Positions 7,108 through 10,370 of a stretch of 10,370 nucleotides of DNA are shown here, in pieces. Source of the DNA: Parachlamydiales bacterium (lineage in GTDB: Bacteria > Chlamydiota > Chlamydiia > Chlamydiales > SM23-39). The notes beneath the pieces are model-generated. The model was not told where the DNA came from. It saw only the letters and a program-made list of their open reading frames with translations, and made no database searches. The stretch lies in contig PLXF01000003.1 of the NCBI GenBank assembly GCA_003151315.1, positions 1 to 10,370 on the forward strand, written 5' to 3'. Positions within the stretch are counted from its first letter, which is position 1; each line of letters opens with the position of its first letter. A program made the position numbers and the translations under genes.

Positions 7108-7536
7108 TTTTTTGCCTCGATGGGTAGGTTCTGCGAGCAGCTCATTTTTGTAATCGGTGAGAAGCTTGGGAGTGATTTCTGAAAGATAGAGATGGCCAAT
7201 ACGGGCATTCCACCATTTGAGATGTCGCGTTACGTCTGCAGCGCTGCCCGGTGGTAACATGTCTTGGACGTAGAGATCGATGGCCTCTCGTAGAGTTATT
7301 TCTCTTAGAGTCTCTTTAGTCACGATCCCTTTATGAATTTCATAGAGGGTATGTTTTCCTCATTGTTCTGCTTCATCTTGTGTGTCGCATGTTCGCGCTT
7401 TTCGATAGAGGATCCCATCTTTCCATGTCTCAATGATCATTTGGTATTTGGGATTGCCATGTTTGTCGCGGCGAATGCGGATGTGCCCTTCGCCTTTTTA
7501 GCGTGGCGGTAGTTTTTTGGGAGCTGTCTTCTTCAC
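7108..7536 (-). pseudogene. Broken tyrosine-recombinase (integrase) N-terminal fragment
   Basis: One reading frame from a GTG at 7536 down to 7108 encodes integrase-like sequence interrupted by two in-frame stops: TAA at 7500-7498 and TGA at 7362-7360. After the first stop it reads KGEGHIRIRRDKHG and WKDGILYRKARTCD, an arm-type N-terminal domain. After the second it reads GKHTLYEIHKGI, then LREAIDLYVQDMLP and ITPKLLTDYKNELLAEP, a SAM-like core-binding domain. TGA probably replaced a Trp codon. Similarity ends at THRGKK, where the XRE gene begins, and the catalytic domain with the R-H-R-Y residues is missing. A GTG at 7323 could still start the last part of the fragment. The position beside a tRNA gene fits a former genomic-island integrase. 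Confidence 0.8.
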
Positions 7537-7566
7537 GCTCGTCCTCGCTCAAAAAGTTTAGCAAAG

Positions 7567-7609
7567 ATCATATAAGAAATGCTATAACCCTGACAGAAAA
7601 CTCTGACAA
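7567..7609 (-). promoter_or_regulatory. Promoter region of the integrase remnant with a direct repeat
   Basis: On the minus strand TTGTCA (7609-7604) and TATAGC (7586-7581) are separated by 17 bases. A second possible -10, TATGAT (7572-7567), lies 18 bases beyond CTGTCA of the next repeat. Two copies of TGTCAGRGTT (minus strand, 7608-7599 and 7595-7586) repeat with a 13-base period across the -35/-10 spacer, so they could be regulator half-sites. Confidence 0.4.
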
Positions 7610-7679
7610 AAGGATTTTTCAGGATTTTTGAACGAGGAAGTGCACGATAAAATCATTGAAACAGAACGAGATAAAAATG

Positions 7680-7752
7680 TGGGGCAACCTGGACTTGAAC
7701 CAGAGACCGACGGGTTATGAGTCCGCTGCTCTAACCACTGAGCTATTGCCCC
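7680..7752 (-). tRNA. tRNA with CAT anticodon (tRNA-Ile2, lysidine type, or elongator tRNA-Met)
   Basis: A 73-base cloverleaf on the minus strand. The acceptor stem GGGGCAA pairs with TTGCCCC and the discriminator is A at 7680. The D arm is GCTC/GAGC, the anticodon loop CTCATAA, and the T arm TCTGG-TTCAAGT-CCAGG. The D arm, anticodon loop and T loop follow the E. coli tRNA-Ile2 (CAU, modified to lysidine by TilS) almost base for base, so I favour Ile2 over elongator Met. The 3' CCA is not encoded: the following bases read CA then T. The base pair at 31-39 would be A.C, a mismatch where relatives have A-U. The 3' end faces the integrase remnant, as expected for an integration site. Confidence 0.93.
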
Positions 7753-7765
7753 TTGAAGACTGGAG

Positions 7766-7795
7766 AGTGTAGCGGATCGGGGGGTCTCCTGGCAA
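7766..7795 (-). promoter_or_regulatory. Promoter of the tRNA gene
   Basis: On the minus strand TTGCCA (7795-7790) and TACACT (7771-7766) are separated by 18 bases. The start point would lie some 8 bases before the mature tRNA 5' end. Confidence 0.55.
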
Positions 7796-7929
7796 GGGGT
7801 TTTTTGTAAGGATTTGGTTTTTAGGGGGATGGAGTTTGGGGAAGAGGTTTTGAGAAGAGGGGTTTTTTCAGTGTTGAAAAATTAGGGGGGCTAGAATATA
7901 GATCGATGTAAATGGAATAGGTCTGGATT
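7796..7929 (+). promoter_or_regulatory. G/T-rich leader and promoter of the outer membrane protein gene
   Basis: TTGAAA (7874-7879) and TATAGA (7897-7902) are 17 bases apart, a good sigma-70/sigma-66 type promoter, with a start near 7910. Upstream, 7794-7868 contains no C on the plus strand and has repeated G4-6 and T5-6 tracts. No strong Shine-Dalgarno precedes the ATG at 7930; AGG at 7918-7920 and TGGA at 7924-7927 are the only candidates. Confidence 0.55.
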
Positions 7930-9141
7930 ATGCTGTCAATTCGCTCCGCTACTTTAGCTCTGGCTCTCTTTTCTTTGTCTCCCTTGGTCGGCGAGGTCTT
8001 GGATGAAAGTATGGTCCCTTCTCGAGGAGAAAAAAAAGAGGAGGTGGCCGTTGTTTTGTCGAGGGGCGATGGGCTGCCAGGTGGTGCCGATACGGCTACC
8101 GATCCTTATTTCGAAGGGTATATCCAGGCACTGGTTGATATGCATTACTCGGAATATCGGGTGATCATCCTGGTGAAAAATCGGAAGGTGTGGCTGGCTA
8201 ACCTGCCGAAAAACAAGCTGATTGCTAATTCGATTATCGAGTTTGTCAGGGATGTCCCGGGGGTTAAAGAGGTCTATACGATTGAGGGGGTACCTCCTCA
8301 GGATGAAGAGTTGAGAGAGAAGTATGTGAGGCGGCCTCAGGTGCCAGGAATCTGGTTCCCGCAAATGACCGAATTGTTTCAGCCTTTGATTGCCGACCCT
8401 CGAAATGCCACCTATTCTATTGGATATAGGAGCGGCGACCATGTGATCGGGGTTAAAACTGTTGGCTTTTCTTTGGGCGATGACTTTCCCATTTACCGCT
8501 GGCTCGATGTGATTTGGAATGGCGATTTACAGGTGGGTATCGAAGCTGGGGTCTGGTCTGTGTTCAATATGGATCCGCAGCCTAACATTGGCGGGGGAAC
8601 TGAGCTTGTCAATACCGATTTTTATGTGGGGATCCCATTGACTTATGCGCGGGATAAATGGTCTTTCCGCTTCCGTGCGTACCATATTTCGGGCCATTTG
8701 GGCGATGAGTATATGGTGAACCATCCGGGTGTGGAACGTCTTAATCCGAGTATTGAAGCGGTCGATTTAACGGCCTCTTACCAGGCGACCGATGCGATTC
8801 GGGTCTATGCGTTACCCGGCGCTTATTTGCATAGCGATCCCACATTCCGCTGGAAACCGATGTACGTCCAGTATGGAACAGAGGTGCGGTTTTTAGGACA
8901 GAAATTCTACTACTACCGTTTGCACGGCAGTTGCTTTTTGGCTCTGCACTGGCGCAATTTGGAGCAGCTCGACTGGAACTTCGATGGAACGTATCGAGCC
9001 GGTTATGAGTTTTCGAAGTTTCAGGGGATTGGACGTAAATTGCGCTTTTACGCGGGTTATCACCATGGATACTCATTAGAGGGGCAGTTTGCCAAGATGA
9101 GAACCCATTACTTTGAATTCAATTTTAATTACGGATTTTAA
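7930..9141 (+). CDS. Outer membrane beta-barrel protein, DUF1207-type, with a BON-like N-terminal domain
   Basis: 403 residues. A signal peptide is visible (LALALFSLSPLVGE, cut near residue 21). Residues about 60-120 (YFEGYIQALVDMHYSEYRVIILVKNR and onward, with VPGVKEVYTIEG) have the helix-strand-strand-helix-strand pattern of a BON domain, with the VPGVKEV signature. From about 160 the protein is alternating aromatic strands of a beta-barrel; the FRAYHISGHLGDEYMV stretch matches the DUF1207 pattern as I remember it. It ends in Phe (FNFNYGF), the usual signal for the BAM assembly machinery. The likely place is the outer membrane. Its role is unknown; BON domains bind phospholipid or peptidoglycan-side surfaces. 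It has its own promoter and is monocistronic, converging on the LOG-family gene. Confidence 0.8.
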   Translation: MLSIRSATLALALFSLSPLVGEVLDESMVPSRGEKKEEVAVVLSRGDGLPGGADTATDPYFEGYIQALVDMHYSEYRVIILVKNRKVWLANLPKNKLIANSIIEFVRDVPGVKEVYTIEGVPPQDEELREKYVRRPQVPGIWFPQMTELFQPLIADPRNATYSIGYRSGDHVIGVKTVGFSLGDDFPIYRWLDVIWNGDLQVGIEAGVWSVFNMDPQPNIGGGTELVNTDFYVGIPLTYARDKWSFRFRAYHISGHLGDEYMVNHPGVERLNPSIEAVDLTASYQATDAIRVYALPGAYLHSDPTFRWKPMYVQYGTEVRFLGQKFYYYRLHGSCFLALHWRNLEQLDWNFDGTYRAGYEFSKFQGIGRKLRFYAGYHHGYSLEGQFAKMRTHYFEFNFNYGF

Positions 9142-9158
9142 CTAGATTTTGTATCTGT

Positions 9159-9264
9159 CAGAGTTTTGCAATATCTTGACCCACAATTGGTTATAAATCG
9201 CGAGGGTAGGCCTGACGAGCCACTTTAGCAGTTTATAAGCGGATCAAGATATTGTAAAAATCTG
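9159..9264. repeat. 106-base near-palindrome with 24-base imperfect inverted repeats
   Basis: Positions 9159-9182 and 9241-9264 are inverted copies matching at 21 of 24 positions, with a perfect 11-base core (CAATATCTTGA at 9169-9179, TCAAGATATTG at 9244-9254). The centre holds AGGCCT (9208-9213), almost exactly at the symmetry point, and TTATAA occurs in both halves. It fills most of the space between two convergent genes. There is no T-run after the arms, so it is not a classic intrinsic terminator. It may be a MITE-like remnant or a structured RNA that stops transcription or protects mRNA ends from both sides. Confidence 0.6.
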
Positions 9265-9277
9265 TACAAACTGGCAT

Positions 9278-10370
9278 TTAATCGACGATACAAAAGCCGT
9301 CATCGTAGATGCGACCTTCTTTTCCGATAGAGAGGGTCCCTTGGAAAAAGCGCTGATAGACGGATAGCCCCTGTTTTGCGTTTTGGACGCAGTAGAAACA
9401 ATTACTGATCCATTCGGAGCCTTTGATCGTGCCTGTTTCCCGATTGAGGTGGAAGCGGGAGGTGAGCTTTTGGCGCCAGTAGTCGGGTTCTCCGAATAGA
9501 AGAATGGGATTGGGAGGGCATCCTCCGGTTTTGCGGCGGACCTCTTCTAGGGTGTATTCGAAATCGGTTCCGATGCCTCCAGGAAGGAGAATCGGGAAAT
9601 CGAGATAAAATTCGGCTTGTCGTTCGACGAGTCGATCTAGGCGATAGGTCATTTTGGCGTCGATGTATTGATTTTGGATCTGCTCGTTGACAACGCTTTT
9701 GTCTTTTGCCCGAAAATCGACGGTGTTGGCGCAAGAGAGGATGCCGAGGGAGCGGGCGACGCGATTGGCCACTTCCATAGCGCCAGGACCGCCTCCTGTG
9801 ACGACGGCGAGGGGTGTGTTTTGGGAGAGGAGGGGATGGTGCATCTGGGCGCGCATATTGAGAACCCCTTCCCATAGGTCGCGCAGTTCTTGTTCGAAAT
9901 TCCCTTCTGCGAGATTAGAGCCGTAGACGCCAAACACGGTGGCTTTGCGGAACTCTTCAACGAGGTTGAGGGGGACGAACATCCCCGATTCTTTGTCGGT
10001 TTTGAACACGTATTGGAGGATTTTATTCGTTTTGTCGTCGACCCAAAAGACGGGGATGGCGAATTTGGCGAGGTCGACGAGCATGGCTCGATCTTCTTGC
10101 GAGAAAAATCCGTCGTGGGAAGCGGAAGGGTATTGGAAATAGATCCGTTTGAGGCAGCGGTGGACCTGATCGTTAAGGAGCATCCGTTTGAGAAGGGGGG
10201 TGGGGAAGTGGCGGCTTAGGAGAACTCCCTGGGAGGTGATGAGCCCCTCTTCGATTGCTTTGAGGAAAGGGAACGCGGGTTGGTGTTCGATGTATTTTTC
10301 TACAACGAGGGCTTGTCGCGATGGATGAGTGAGACCGGGGAAGTCATGCTTATGGGGGTCTCTGACAATT
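9278..10370 (-). CDS. LOG-family (lysine decarboxylase-like) Rossmann-fold protein, 5' end beyond the window
   Basis: The frame is open from the stop at 9278 to the window edge, so at least 364 residues are present and the start lies outside. The ATG at 10183 is internal: the 62 upstream codons read as protein (FPGLTHPSRQALVVEKYIEH, then FPFLKAIEEGLITSQG). Counted from M at 10183, GGGPGAMEVANRVAR (130-144) and PGGIGTDFE (201-209) are the nucleotide-binding and catalytic signatures of the LOG family, whose typical members are nucleoside-5'-monophosphate phosphoribohydrolases. The protein is far longer than a single-domain LOG (about 180-200 residues), with a large N-terminal extension of unknown role. 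Cytoplasmic. The substrate is not known for such long forms. It converges on the outer membrane protein gene across the palindrome. Confidence 0.85.
   Translation of the reverse strand, partial: IVRDPHKHDFPGLTHPSRQALVVEKYIEHQPAFPFLKAIEEGLITSQGVLLSRHFPTPLLKRMLLNDQVHRCLKRIYFQYPSASHDGFFSQEDRAMLVDLAKFAIPVFWVDDKTNKILQYVFKTDKESGMFVPLNLVEEFRKATVFGVYGSNLAEGNFEQELRDLWEGVLNMRAQMHHPLLSQNTPLAVVTGGGPGAMEVANRVARSLGILSCANTVDFRAKDKSVVNEQIQNQYIDAKMTYRLDRLVERQAEFYLDFPILLPGGIGTDFEYTLEEVRRKTGGCPPNPILLFGEPDYWRQKLTSRFHLNRETGTIKGSEWISNCFYCVQNAKQGLSVYQRFFQGTLSIGKEGRIYDDGFCIVD

Noticed and set aside
7691..7752. Direct repeat of the tRNA 3' end (att site) within this window
   Set aside because: I looked for a second copy of the T-arm/acceptor sequence and saw none; the far end would lie outside the window.
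7954..8442. Minus-strand open frame of 162 codons inside the outer membrane protein gene
   Set aside because: Antisense shadow; the plus-strand frame has a signal peptide, BON-like domain and barrel with a terminal Phe.
9159..9264. Rho-independent terminator
   Set aside because: Loop of 64 bases and no T-run after either arm, so it is reported as an inverted repeat instead.
9402..9875. Long minus-strand open frame, Arg/Pro/Ser-rich, inside the LOG-family gene
   Set aside because: Composition is that of an out-of-frame reading of a GC-rich gene, and the LOG motifs lie in the other frame.
1..10370. CRISPR array
   Set aside because: No regularly spaced direct repeats of CRISPR length were seen.

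Overview
The window looks like a piece of a Chlamydiales chromosome, probably an environmental or amoeba-associated member (Parachlamydia/Waddlia/Simkania-like) rather than Chlamydia proper. This rests on the style of the genes: a LOG-family protein beside a DUF1207-type outer membrane protein, exported proteins of no clear family, and IS200/IS605, AbiE and integrase debris of the kind seen in environmental chlamydiae. It is inference; there is no marker gene.

Left part (1-2858), an accessory block. The window opens inside what looks like the 3' end of an IS200/IS605 element: a hairpin followed by a TCAA end. It abuts a two-gene operon overlapping by ATGA: a winged-helix AbiEi-like antitoxin (49-780) and an AbiEii-like nucleotidyltransferase toxin (777-1571). 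Converging on it with a 3-base gap is a minus-strand chimeric gene (1575-2825): a signal-peptide-bearing N-terminal part joined to a helical C-terminal part with an R-x5-H motif of HEPN ribonuclease type.

Central operon (2983-6757). One extended -10 promoter drives three plus-strand genes: an exported, degenerate HD-like helical protein with two well-supported starts, an exported HAD phosphatase/phosphomutase-like enzyme, and a GT-B-like glycosyltransferase/epimerase-fold protein with a C-terminal membrane anchor. Nearly identical Shine-Dalgarno/start cassettes tie the genes together. All three look exported or membrane-attached, which suggests envelope or inclusion sugar/nucleotide chemistry; this is inference.

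Island edge (6769-7752). A HigA-type XRE antitoxin with no toxin sits in the same frame as, and directly downstream of, the broken front end of a tyrosine integrase (two in-frame stops, no catalytic domain). The integrase remnant lies 143 bases from the 3' end of a CAU-anticodon tRNA. This is the layout of an integrated element anchored at a tRNA, so much or all of 1-7680 may be an old, decayed island.

Right part (7753-10370), probably core chromosome. It holds a C-free, G/T-rich leader with a good sigma-70-type promoter, a BON-like plus beta-barrel (DUF1207-type) outer membrane protein, a 106-base near-palindrome between convergent genes, and a LOG-family protein on the minus strand whose frame runs off the window edge.
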